Shown here: piece by piece, positions 1-7,416 of the stretch
How the letters are laid out: every line of letters begins with the position of its first letter
How positions within the stretch are numbered: the stretch's first letter is position 1
DNA from: Streptomyces sp. D2-8
GTDB lineage: Bacteria > Actinomycetota > Actinomycetes > Streptomycetales > Streptomycetaceae
Length of the DNA stretch: 64,000 nucleotides
Assembly (NCBI RefSeq): GCF_023184515.1
Contig: NZ_JAAHBP010000025.1
Coordinates: 62,001-126,000 of the forward strand
Direction of reading: 5' to 3'
The notes under the pieces: model-generated
What the model was told of the DNA's origin: nothing
Database searches by the model: none
What the model saw: only the letters and a program-made list of their open reading frames with translations
Translations under genes and position numbers: made by a program

Positions 1-771
1 TCGGCCAACGCCGTCCTCAAGGCCGTGGAGGAGCCCGCCCCCCGCACGGTCTGGCTGCTGTGCGCCCCCTCCATCGAGGACGTCCTGCCGACCATCCGCT
101 CCCGCTGCCGCCACCTGAACCTGAGCACGCCGCGGGTCGACGCCATCGCCGACATGCTCGTCCGCCGCGAGGGCATCGAGCCGGACGTCGCCGCCGCGGC
201 GGCCCGCGCGACCCAGGGGCATGTCGACCGGGCACGCCGCCTGGCCACCGACCCGGCCGCGCGTGCACGCCGTGCCGCCGTGCTCAGGCTGCCGCTGCGC
301 GTCGAGGAGATCGGCAGTGCGCTCAAGGCGGCCCAGGAGCTCGTCGACGCGGCCGCCGAGGACGCCAAGCAGCTCGCGGAGGAGACGGACTCCAAGGAGA
401 CCGAGGAGCTGAAGGCCGCTCTCGGTGCTGCCCAGGGCGGCCGCATGCCCCGCGGCACCGCGGGCGTGATGAAGGACCTGGAGGACAAGCAGAAGCGCCG
501 CAGAACGCGCACGCAGCGTGACAGCCTCGACCTCGCCCTGACCGACCTCACGGCCTTCTACCGCGATGTCCTCGCCCTCCAGCTCGGCTCGCGCGTGGCC
601 ATCGCCAACGCGGACGCCGAGGACGCCCTGGAGCGGCTCGCCCGCGGCAGCTCCCCGGAGTCCACCCTCCGTCGCATCGAGGCGATCGCCGCCTGCCGCG
701 ACGCCCTCGACCGCAACGTGGCGCCGCTGCTCGCGGTGGAGGCGATGACGATGGCGCTCAGAGCGGGCTGA
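1..771 (+). CDS. holB: DNA polymerase III delta' subunit, 3' part
   Basis: This is the C-terminal 256 residues of the clamp-loader delta' subunit; the reading frame is already open at base 1, so the N-terminal nucleotide-binding part lies outside the window. The visible start resembles the end of an AAA+ clamp-loader fold: a NAVLKAVEEP stretch (compare NALLKTLEEP in the family) followed by WLLCAPSIEDVLPTIRSRC, where the SRC motif carries the arginine that acts in trans in the clamp loader. The remainder is helical collar-like sequence and ends at TGA 769-771. It would help load the beta sliding clamp during replication. The GTG at 25 is internal and not a plausible start because homology continues upstream of it. 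Confidence 0.9.
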   Translation, partial: SANAVLKAVEEPAPRTVWLLCAPSIEDVLPTIRSRCRHLNLSTPRVDAIADMLVRREGIEPDVAAAAARATQGHVDRARRLATDPAARARRAAVLRLPLRVEEIGSALKAAQELVDAAAEDAKQLAEETDSKETEELKAALGAAQGGRMPRGTAGVMKDLEDKQKRRRTRTQRDSLDLALTDLTAFYRDVLALQLGSRVAIANADAEDALERLARGSSPESTLRRIEAIAACRDALDRNVAPLLAVEAMTMALRAG

Positions 772-931
772 GTACGGGCCGGGAGGACGGGAAGCCCGGG
801 AGGGACGGCCCGGGAGGACGGGCGGACGCCGGGCGCCGCACGAGCCGGACGTGGTGTTGACGCCGTAACTCGTACGTGGCACGCCACGCACGCACGGCAC
901 CCATTCCGTCGCCCAGAGTTACGCTCGCTGG
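772..931. promoter_or_regulatory. intergenic region with repeats and a likely leaderless promoter
   Basis: A 12-base direct repeat CGGGAGGACGGG occurs at 780-791 and 811-822. A perfect inverted repeat CGTGGC-AC-GCCACG lies at 875-888. TACGCT at 920-925 is a -10-like hexamer with exactly six bases before the ATG at 932, so transcription could begin on the start codon. No good -35 hexamer is visible at the matching distance. Confidence 0.35.
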
Positions 932-2548
932 ATGTACACAAGGCGCACCCCCCGCTCCGCCTCCACCTCCGGCGGTCTCCACCGCAGGACACGAAACCGG
1001 GCCAAGACCGCCGCCGGTCTCCTCGCGACGGCCGCGCTGCTCGTCTCCGCCTGCTCCTCCGGCAGCGCGACGACGTCCGCCGCCTCCGCGGCGGCGGAGG
1101 CGGCGCTGGTCGCGCTGCCGCAGGCCACGCCCGCGGCGCTCTCGTCGTACTACGGGCAGAAGCCGGCCTGGCGCGGCTGCGGTGTCCCCGGCTTCGAGTG
1201 CGCCACCGTCAAGGCACCGCTCGACTACGCCAAGCCCTCCTCCGGTGACGTCCGGCTCGCCCTCACGCGCAAGAAGGCCACGGGCCCCGGCAAGCGGCTG
1301 GGCTCGCTGCTGGTGAACCCGGGAGGGCCGGGCGGCTCGGCGATCGGCTATGTGCAGGCGTACGCGGGCATCGGCTACCCGGCCGAGGTGCGGGCCCGCT
1401 ACGACATGGTGGCGGTCGACCCGCGTGGCGTGGCCCGCAGCGAGCCCGTCGAGTGTCTGGACGGCCCGGAGATGGACACGTACACGCAGACGGACACCAC
1501 GCCCGACGACGGCAAGGAGACGAACGGGCTGGTCACGGCGTACCGGACGTTCGCCGAGGGCTGCGGCGCGGGCGCGCCCCGGCTGCTGCGCCATGTGTCC
1601 ACCGTGGAGGCGGCGCGGGACATGGACATCGTGCGGGCGGTGCTCGGCGACGAGAAGCTGAACTTCGTGGGGGCCTCGTACGGCACGTTCCTCGGGGCGA
1701 CGTACGCCGGTCTCTTCCCGGACCGGGCGGGACGGCTGGTGCTGGACGGCGCGATGGACCCGTCGCTGCCGGCCCGGAGGCTGAACCTCGAGCAGACGGC
1801 GGGCTTCGAGACGGCGTTCCGGTCGTTCGCGAAGGACTGCGTACGGCAGGCGGACTGTCCGCTGGGCGGCAAGGGCACCCCGCCCGAGCGGGTCGGCGAG
1901 AACCTCAAGGCGTTCTTCAAGAAGCTGGACACACGGCCCGTCCCCACCGGCGACGGCCGCAAGCTCACCGAGTCGCTCGCCACGACCGGTGTGATCGCGG
2001 CCATGTACGACGAGGGTGCCTGGGAGCAGCTGCGCGAGGCGCTGACGACCGCGATCAAGGAGAACGACGGCTCCGGACTCCTCGTCCTGTCCGACGGCTA
2101 CTACGAGCGGGACGCCGACGGCGCCTACAGCAACCTGATGTTCGCCAACGCGGCGGTGAACTGCCTGGACCTGCCGGCCGCCTTCGACACCCCCGATGAA
2201 GTGCGCAGGGCGCTGCCCGAGTTCGAGAAGGCCTCGCCGGTCTTCGGCAGGGGCCTGGCGTGGGCCGCCCTGAACTGCGCGTACTGGCCGGTGCACGCCA
2301 CGGGCGAGCCGCACCGCATCGAGGCGAAGGGCGCGGCCCCCATCGTCGTGGTCGGCACGACCCGGGACCCCGCGACGCCGTACCGCTGGGCGCAGGCCCT
2401 GGCCGGCCAGCTGTCCTCGGCGCGCCTGCTCACCTACGAGGGCGACGGCCACACGGCCTACGGCCGCGGCAGCTCCTGCATCGACCGGACGATCAACGCC
2501 TACCTCCTCCGCGGCACCCCGCCCACGGACGGAAAGCGCTGCTCATAG
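932..2548 (+). CDS. secreted lipoprotein, tripeptidyl-aminopeptidase-like alpha/beta hydrolase
   Basis: A 538-residue secreted serine hydrolase of the Streptomyces Tap/SlpD/SlpE type, expected to release N-terminal tripeptides from peptides outside the cell. Residues 1-41 form a long basic and hydrophobic signal ending in the lipobox LVSAC, with Cys41 as the lipid attachment site. The oxyanion loop NPGGPGGSA follows near residue 130. The nucleophile elbow is GASYGTFLG with Ser249, and the acid and base are probably Asp479 (TTRDPATPY) and His507 (EGDGHTAYG) in the C-terminal TAP-like region. The length agrees with the family. No Shine-Dalgarno sequence precedes the ATG; a -10-like hexamer sits six bases upstream, which fits a leaderless mRNA. 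The natural substrate cannot be told from sequence. Confidence 0.88.
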   Translation: MYTRRTPRSASTSGGLHRRTRNRAKTAAGLLATAALLVSACSSGSATTSAASAAAEAALVALPQATPAALSSYYGQKPAWRGCGVPGFECATVKAPLDYAKPSSGDVRLALTRKKATGPGKRLGSLLVNPGGPGGSAIGYVQAYAGIGYPAEVRARYDMVAVDPRGVARSEPVECLDGPEMDTYTQTDTTPDDGKETNGLVTAYRTFAEGCGAGAPRLLRHVSTVEAARDMDIVRAVLGDEKLNFVGASYGTFLGATYAGLFPDRAGRLVLDGAMDPSLPARRLNLEQTAGFETAFRSFAKDCVRQADCPLGGKGTPPERVGENLKAFFKKLDTRPVPTGDGRKLTESLATTGVIAAMYDEGAWEQLREALTTAIKENDGSGLLVLSDGYYERDADGAYSNLMFANAAVNCLDLPAAFDTPDEVRRALPEFEKASPVFGRGLAWAALNCAYWPVHATGEPHRIEAKGAAPIVVVGTTRDPATPYRWAQALAGQLSSARLLTYEGDGHTAYGRGSSCIDRTINAYLLRGTPPTDGKRCS

Positions 2549-2638
2549 CCCTGATCCCGGCCCTGGAGCGCAGGCCTCCGGGGCTGGTACGGAGCACCCT
2601 CGGAAACTGTGTAGACTTACCGTCGTTGCTGATCGCAC

Positions 2639-2644
2639 CATAGT
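2639..2644 (+). promoter_or_regulatory. possible -10 element of tRNA-Thr
   Basis: CATAGT lies twelve bases before the mature tRNA 5' end. A weak -35 candidate, TTACCG at 2617-2622, is sixteen bases upstream. The call rests on position and hexamer shape only. Confidence 0.3.
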
Positions 2645-2655
2645 GCGGACAGCGC

Positions 2656-2729
2656 GCCGCCTTAGCTCAGATGGCCAGAGCAACGCACTCGTAATGCGTA
2701 GGTCTCGGGTTCGAATCCCGAAGGCGGCT
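2656..2729 (+). tRNA. tRNA-Thr (anticodon CGT)
   Basis: A full cloverleaf can be read. The acceptor pairs GCCGCCT (2656-2662) with AGGCGGC (2722-2728), with discriminator T at 2729 and no encoded CCA. The D arm is GCTC...GAGC. The anticodon stem ACGCA/TGCGT encloses loop CTCGTAA, giving anticodon CGT at 2690-2692, which reads ACG threonine codons. The T arm is TCGGG-TTCGAAT-CCCGA. Bases 2688-2729 are repeated at 7325-7366, so this gene is the attachment site of the downstream island and its present 3' half was probably supplied by that element. Confidence 0.97.
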
Positions 2730-2730
2730 C
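2688..2730 (+). repeat. attL, 43-bp direct repeat within the tRNA
   Basis: The anticodon loop to 3' end of tRNA-Thr is identical to 7325-7367 over 43 bases; the bases just outside differ on both sides (A against C, and T against C). A tRNA 3'-half duplication of this kind is the usual mark of tyrosine-recombinase integration into a tRNA gene. Confidence 0.9.
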
Positions 2731-2737
2731 TTTTCAG

Positions 2738-2770
2738 AACCCCAGGTCAGGCCTCTGACCTGGGGTTTTC
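2738..2770 (+). terminator. rho-independent terminator after tRNA-Thr
   Basis: AACCCCAGGTCAG (2738-2750) pairs perfectly over 13 bases with 2755-2767 around a four-base loop GCCT, followed by TTTTC. It lies inside the island and closely resembles the terminator at 7374-7406 just outside it. Confidence 0.85.
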
Positions 2771-3278
2771 TGCTATTCGTGCTGTGTCGTCCGGGCTGGA
2801 CTGCGGCCGGTTGACCTGCGCAGGCGCAACGCGTAGGTCGGAGGCTGTGGGGGGTGTGGTTCCCCGGGGCGTGCGTGCGGATGCCCCTCTGGCCTTGTGG
2901 TTTCGAGAGATCGCCTCTGCCTGATCGGTGCTGGTTGGCAATGGAGTGCGGGAGGGGAGCGTATCGGTCAACTGCAGTGCGGCAGCTGGCGTTACTGGCG
3001 GGCGGCCGAGCGGGAAGTGCTGACTCCGGCCAGGTTGTCGATGTCGCCCAATCCTGGGTTCCGCCGCCCGCGCGCGATCCGCCGCTTCCGTTGACGTGGT
3101 CCATCCCGGCCGAACCCCACCCTGCCGGAAGAGCCGCAGGGCGGCCCAGCGGTACGAACCCGGAAGGACCGTGAAACGCGCCGGAATCCTTCAATGGGCA
3201 CATCGCCTGGAAGCAGCGGCACCGGTGGTCGCCTCGCGAGATCCGGAGTCGGTATGCCGGATCGATGTGGAGAATAAG
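2771..3278. other. island leader, no convincing gene
   Basis: Several open frames exist on both strands but none shows a recognisable domain, a good ribosome site or family-like composition. Integrase or excisionase remnants would be expected at this position; none could be recognised by eye. The composition is less GC-rich than the surroundings toward the 3' end. Confidence 0.5.
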
Positions 3279-3297
3279 TGCAGCTATAATAACTGCA
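3279..3297 (+). promoter_or_regulatory. TATAAT -10 inside an inverted repeat, candidate operator
   Basis: Arms TGCAG (3279-3283) and CTGCA (3293-3297) enclose a consensus TATAAT at 3285-3290, about 30 bases before the likely GTG start at 3320. No good -35 is visible. A repressor binding these arms would cover the -10 of the island operon. This AT-rich patch stands out from the neighbouring DNA. Confidence 0.5.
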
Positions 3298-3319
3298 TCT
3301 ATATGTGGGAGCTGGTGTT

Positions 3320-4789
3320 GTGGACAAGCCCGCCGAGATGTTCGACCGTGTCTTCGAATGGGCCGAGCTGACCCGGTTCGCCATCCTGCCGGGCCCGCGG
3401 GCCACGCTGGGCGTGGTCTCCGGTCGCCGCCGGCAGGGCAAGACCTTCCTGCTCGACGCCGTCGCTCGTGCCAGTGGCGGCTTCATGTTCACCGCCACCG
3501 AGACCACCGAGGCCGACGCCCTGCGTCAGTTCGGTGAGGCACTGGCCCGTTATCGCGGGCAGTCCACTCCGTTCCGTTTCGCGCACTGGGACGAGGCAGT
3601 CGCGGAACTTATGCGCATCGCCGACGCGGGCGGCCCCACCGTGGCGGTCATCGACGAGTTCCCCTTCCTCGCCAAGGCATCTCCCTCCCTGCCTTCGATC
3701 ATCCAGCGCGCTCTGGACCCTGCTGCCCAGCACACCAACACTCCCGTGCGTCTGCTGCTGTGCGGCTCCGCGCTGTCGTTCATGGGCCGGCTGCTGTCCG
3801 GCAATGCTCCGCTGCGTGGCCGAGCCGGCCTCGAACTCGTGGTCCCGACCCTGGACTTCCGGCTCGCGGCCGAGTTCTGGCAGATCGACGACCCGCGCAC
3901 CGCGCTGCTGACCAATGCCATCGTCGGCGGCACGCCTGCCTACCGCCGTGAGTTCACCCAGGGCGATACCCCGGCCGGGCCGGACGACTTCGACGACTGG
4001 GTCGTCCGAGCCGTCCTCAACCCGGCGCGTCCGCTCTTTCGGGAGGCCCGCTACCTCCTCGCCGAAGAGCCCGAACTGCACGACACCGCGCTGTACCACT
4101 CGGTACTGGCAGCCATCGCCGCCGGTAACGCCGCGCGTGGCGGCATCGCCGACTACCTGGGGCGCAAGTCCACCGACCTCGCCCACCCGTTGAGCGTTCT
4201 CCAGGACGTCGGCATGATCACCCACGAAGCCGATGCCTTTCGCCGCAACCGCTCCGCCTACCGCATCGCCGAACCGCTCGTCACCTTCTACCACGCGGTC
4301 ATGCGCCCGGCCTGGGGCGATCTGGAACGCCCTGGGAGGGCGCCCGACGTGTGGCGCCGAACCCAGTCCACCTTCCGCAGCAAAGTCGTCGGTCCGCACT
4401 TCGAGCAGGTCTGCCGGGAATGGGCCCGCTGGCATGCGGCACCCGACACTCAGGGAGGACACGTCACACGCGTCGCAGGCGGAGCCGTCAACGACCCGGC
4501 TGCCCGGACCAGCCATGAGGTCGACGTCGCAGTCCACGGCGAGAGCCAAGAGGGTCGTCAGGTGCTGCTCGCCATCGGCGAAGCGAAGTGGAGTGAGGTG
4601 ATGGGAGCCGGCCACCTGGAACGCCTCCGGCACATCCGTTCCCTCCTGACCAGGAGCGGCACGGCTACCGAGGCAACGAGGCTCTACTGCTTCAGCGGCA
4701 CCGGCTTCACCGATGAGCTGAATCACCTCGCAAAGAGCGACCCCACGATTCAACTGATCGACCTGCCCCGCCTCTACCACGGAGAGTGA
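3320..4789 (+). CDS. ATPase_2/DUF234 family ATP-binding protein with PD-(D/E)XK-like tail
   Basis: A 489-residue protein of the archaeal-type STAND-like ATPase family (ATPase_2 followed by DUF234). Walker A is GRRRQGKT at residues 35-42 and Walker B is VAVIDEF with Asp112-Glu113. The C-terminal part carries Asp402 in HEVDVAV and Glu421-Ala-Lys423 in GEAKW, a spacing that fits the PD-(D/E)XK nuclease-like fold reported for DUF234. The GTG at 3320 has GGGAG eight bases upstream; an earlier in-frame GTG at 3305 lacks a ribosome site. It is the first gene of the tRNA island and probably shares a transcript with the next gene. Members are scattered in mobile DNA; a conflict or defence role is inference, and nuclease activity is unproven. 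Confidence 0.75.
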   Translation: MDKPAEMFDRVFEWAELTRFAILPGPRATLGVVSGRRRQGKTFLLDAVARASGGFMFTATETTEADALRQFGEALARYRGQSTPFRFAHWDEAVAELMRIADAGGPTVAVIDEFPFLAKASPSLPSIIQRALDPAAQHTNTPVRLLLCGSALSFMGRLLSGNAPLRGRAGLELVVPTLDFRLAAEFWQIDDPRTALLTNAIVGGTPAYRREFTQGDTPAGPDDFDDWVVRAVLNPARPLFREARYLLAEEPELHDTALYHSVLAAIAAGNAARGGIADYLGRKSTDLAHPLSVLQDVGMITHEADAFRRNRSAYRIAEPLVTFYHAVMRPAWGDLERPGRAPDVWRRTQSTFRSKVVGPHFEQVCREWARWHAAPDTQGGHVTRVAGGAVNDPAARTSHEVDVAVHGESQEGRQVLLAIGEAKWSEVMGAGHLERLRHIRSLLTRSGTATEATRLYCFSGTGFTDELNHLAKSDPTIQLIDLPRLYHGE

Positions 4790-5043
4790 CTCTCGATCTG
4801 CAGCGCGGGCGACCGGTCGGCCGCACCGGCAGGCAGACCCGTATGAGGAGTCCGGGCTCTTCGGAGAGGAGGGCACGAGGGCGTACGACCATGCGCGATC
4901 CGTCGTCGGACGGTCAGGGTGAGCGCGGGCAGCCACTACGACATGTCGGTGGTGGCCGCAGAGCCTCGGCCGAGAGCGGTTCGTCTCGATTCGGCGGTAG
5001 CGTGGCGAGGCGAGCAAGGCTGCGGACAGGCGGGGCGGATTTC

Positions 5044-7158
5044 ATGCGGATGCGGTGCGAAGCCGGGGCCGAGGAGGAGTTCGAGGCGGCGTGTGGGCTG
5101 TTGGTCGACCGGCTGGTCCGGTGGGCGGGGGAGCAGGGGCTGCCGGTGGACGCGTTCATGGCCGAGGCGGCGTTGGACTACCGGCACCGGGCGACCGTCG
5201 ACGGTCGGCTGGGGCTGTGGGAGCCGCGGCATGTGGAGGAGTTGCTGCTGTCCTGGCTCCCCCAGCAGGTCACCGAGCTTCCCGGGGAGGAGCGCGGCGA
5301 CGGTCCGGGCACGTTGCGCACCCTCCTGCGTTTTCTGCATGCCGTGCAGTTGGCGGACCCACGCGGCCCCGCGCTCGATGACTCCCTCTGCGCGGTGGAC
5401 GCGGCCGAAGAACGGTATCCGGAGGCGATGGCGGACCGTAAGCGCTGGGGCCTGGCGAAGTTCTGGGCGGTGACCGCTGCCGAGCAGGGCGTGGACGTCA
5501 TGGACGGGGCGGCGTTGCAGCGGTTCGCTGAGCGCGCTCAGCGTGGGGAGATCGCTTACGACCAGCGGACCCTTGACGAGATCATGGATCGACGGTTGAA
5601 CGGCCGCGTGTTGGGCGACGGGGTCCGGGCCGAGCCGCAGCTGCCGGTGGTGCTCCCTCCGGACGGTGAACTGCGGCTACTGGCTGAGGCGTCGACGACT
5701 GTGGCGCAGCTGCGGGGCCTCGCAGAGTGGGCGGGGCGCGAGGGGCGGGTGGTGACAGCCACGGGGCGGCTGCGGATGGCCGATGCCCGCGAGCTGGTGG
5801 ATGTGCTCGGTACCGGGGACAGGACCGAGGGGGTGCGCTCTTCGAACGACCTGCCGCGGCTGGGACTGCTGGTGGAGTGGGCGAAGAAGGCGCGGCTGGT
5901 CCGGGTGGCCAAGGGCCGTTTGTACGCGGTGGCCAAGGCCCGGCCGGTGCTGGCCGACCCGCTTCAGCTCTGGTCGCGCGCCTTCGACGCACTTCTCGAA
6001 CTGCGGCAGGCCCTGATCGGGGCGCGCAGCGGCTGGCACGTCGAGTCGATGCTCTTCGACATCTACGACGAGATGCTGGAGGACGTGCTGAACACGCTCT
6101 ACAGCCTGCCGTACCCGATGCCCTGGCCGCGGCTGCGTGACTCCGTGCACCTGGGCTACCGGGCCCGCTTCCGGCTCGACGGCGGCTCGGACCTCCAGCA
6201 CCGGATGTGGTTCGAGCACGCCGACCGGGACCTGCGTGCCGTATTCGACGTGCTGGTGGATCTGGGCGCGGTCGAGCGTGAGCAGGGGATGGCCGATCCG
6301 GTGTTCCTGGAGACCGATCTCTCCGGTCCGGAGGATTACGGACCCCAACCTCCTGCGGGCCTGCCGCAGGAACTCGCGGAGCTGCTGGGCGTCATGGGGG
6401 CGGCAGCGGATCCGGCAGAGGCGCGGGCGCGTGACCGCCGCCTGCGTGAGGAGCTGGCCGCCGGGCCCGTCGAACTCATCCGTCTCACCGACCTGGGCAC
6501 CCGGGCTGTACGGCAGCGGCTGCTGGCGGCCGGCCGGGACGCACCGCTGGTCGGTGAGCTGGTCCAGGCACCGGCGGCCGGCCTGCTGGGGGTGCTGGCC
6601 GAGGACTACGACCCGGATGCCGCCCGCGCGGAACTGACCGGCTGGATTGCGGCCCGCGGGGAGCGGGATGGCGCACTGCGGCAACTGACTGACGCCGTAC
6701 GGACCATGGCGGGTGCGGCTTTCCGTACGCGTGCCCAGGCGATGCTGGACGTGCTGACGGTGGCGTGGCCTGACGGCGAGGGCGAGCGACTGCTGCGTGC
6801 GCTGCGCGGTGACGCCATACTGGCTCCGCTCGCTCTGAGCGCGCTGGCGCACCGTGAACTGTTGTCCCCCGAGGACATGACCGACGCCGAGCATCTGCTG
6901 GTGCTCGCCGAGAGTCTGCTCCAGCTCGTGGAGCTGGCGGGCGCCTCGGGCGGCGCCGAGGAGGCGCTGCGCGCCCAGGGGCCCGAGGCCAGGGATGCGG
7001 TCGCCGCCGCGCTGGACTCCGAGCACCCGGACCGGGCTGGCCTTGAGGAACTCCGGCACCTCGCGGCCAGGGCCTGGCGTACTTCCGCCGTTCGTCACGG
7101 CGGGCTCCGCAGGCGTGGGCGGTCCGCGGGCAGGGGTGGGCGCAAGCGGCGCCGGTGA
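5044..7158 (+). CDS. large island protein of unknown function
   Basis: I do not recognise a named family. From ATG 5044 (MRMRCEAGAEEEF) it has 704 residues, mostly acidic helical sequence, with no transmembrane segment or obvious catalytic motif. A central segment around residues 205-310 has a composition (GRLRMADARELVDVLGTGD, then LLVEWAKKARLVRVAKG) that recalls winged-helix-like regions of actinobacterial hypothetical proteins. The C-terminus is strongly basic (RRRGRSAGRGGRKRRR), suggesting nucleic-acid contact. The frame is open back to a GTG at 4786 that overlaps the ATPase stop as GTGA, but those 86 extra codons are arginine-rich and low in complexity, so 5044 is preferred. It is probably cotranscribed with the DUF234 ATPase and is presumably its partner. 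Confidence 0.6.
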   Translation: MRMRCEAGAEEEFEAACGLLVDRLVRWAGEQGLPVDAFMAEAALDYRHRATVDGRLGLWEPRHVEELLLSWLPQQVTELPGEERGDGPGTLRTLLRFLHAVQLADPRGPALDDSLCAVDAAEERYPEAMADRKRWGLAKFWAVTAAEQGVDVMDGAALQRFAERAQRGEIAYDQRTLDEIMDRRLNGRVLGDGVRAEPQLPVVLPPDGELRLLAEASTTVAQLRGLAEWAGREGRVVTATGRLRMADARELVDVLGTGDRTEGVRSSNDLPRLGLLVEWAKKARLVRVAKGRLYAVAKARPVLADPLQLWSRAFDALLELRQALIGARSGWHVESMLFDIYDEMLEDVLNTLYSLPYPMPWPRLRDSVHLGYRARFRLDGGSDLQHRMWFEHADRDLRAVFDVLVDLGAVEREQGMADPVFLETDLSGPEDYGPQPPAGLPQELAELLGVMGAAADPAEARARDRRLREELAAGPVELIRLTDLGTRAVRQRLLAAGRDAPLVGELVQAPAAGLLGVLAEDYDPDAARAELTGWIAARGERDGALRQLTDAVRTMAGAAFRTRAQAMLDVLTVAWPDGEGERLLRALRGDAILAPLALSALAHRELLSPEDMTDAEHLLVLAESLLQLVELAGASGGAEEALRAQGPEARDAVAAALDSEHPDRAGLEELRHLAARAWRTSAVRHGGLRRRGRSAGRGGRKRRR

Positions 7159-7307
7159 CAGGGGGCGCCGATCGGTTCGGCGGGCGCGGGGACGAGGTCG
7201 GCGGGACGGAGCGGGAACCTGGCGGTGCTCGGGGCTCCACGACTCGGTGACGCGCGTTAGCGTGATCTGCGAAAACTGGATCTGATGCGATCGCGTGGCA
7301 CAGCTCG

Positions 7308-7323
7308 TCACGATCTCTCACGA
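7308..7323 (+). repeat. TCACGA direct repeat next to attR
   Basis: TCACGA occurs at 7308-7313 and 7318-7323, one helical turn apart and two bases before the 43-bp att repeat. It could be a leftover recombinase or excisionase site, or chance. Confidence 0.25.
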
Positions 7324-7324
7324 C

Positions 7325-7367
7325 CTCGTAATGCGTAGGTCTCGGGTTCGAATCCCGAAGGCGGCTC
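7325..7367 (+). repeat. attR, 43-bp copy of the tRNA-Thr 3' half
   Basis: Identical to 2688-2730. It contains only the anticodon loop to acceptor 3' strand, so it is not a functional tRNA. It marks the right end of the island. Confidence 0.9.
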
Positions 7368-7373
7368 CACTGG

Positions 7374-7410
7374 AACCCCAGGTCGGATGGACTCCGACCT
7401 GGGGTTCTTG
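7374..7410 (+). terminator. original tRNA-Thr terminator, displaced by the island
   Basis: AACCCCAGGTCGGA (7374-7387) pairs perfectly over 14 bases with 7393-7406 around loop TGGAC. Its position after attR suggests that this is the native terminator of the tRNA gene before integration. It may also serve the convergent AraC gene. Confidence 0.75.
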
Positions 7411-7416
7411 CGTGAT

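Larger units (their letters stand above)
2688..7367. mobile_element. small genomic island integrated at tRNA-Thr(CGT), no integrase seen
   Basis: A 4.6-kb segment sits between direct repeats of the tRNA 3' half. It holds two same-strand genes of accessory type (3320-4789 and 5044-7158) and a less GC-rich leader. No integrase, excisionase, replication or transfer gene is recognisable, so it is either a decayed integrative element or a cargo unit mobilised in trans. The host gene order on either side (holB-hydrolase-tRNA, then AraC) looks otherwise ordinary. Confidence 0.85.

Noticed and set aside
5677..7311. 544-codon minus-strand frame within the island
   Set aside because: Proline, arginine and glutamine-rich antisense frame without motifs; the plus-strand frame has normal codon bias.
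7325..7367. Second tRNA-Thr gene
   Set aside because: Only the anticodon loop to 3' end is present; the 5' half is missing, so it is an att repeat.
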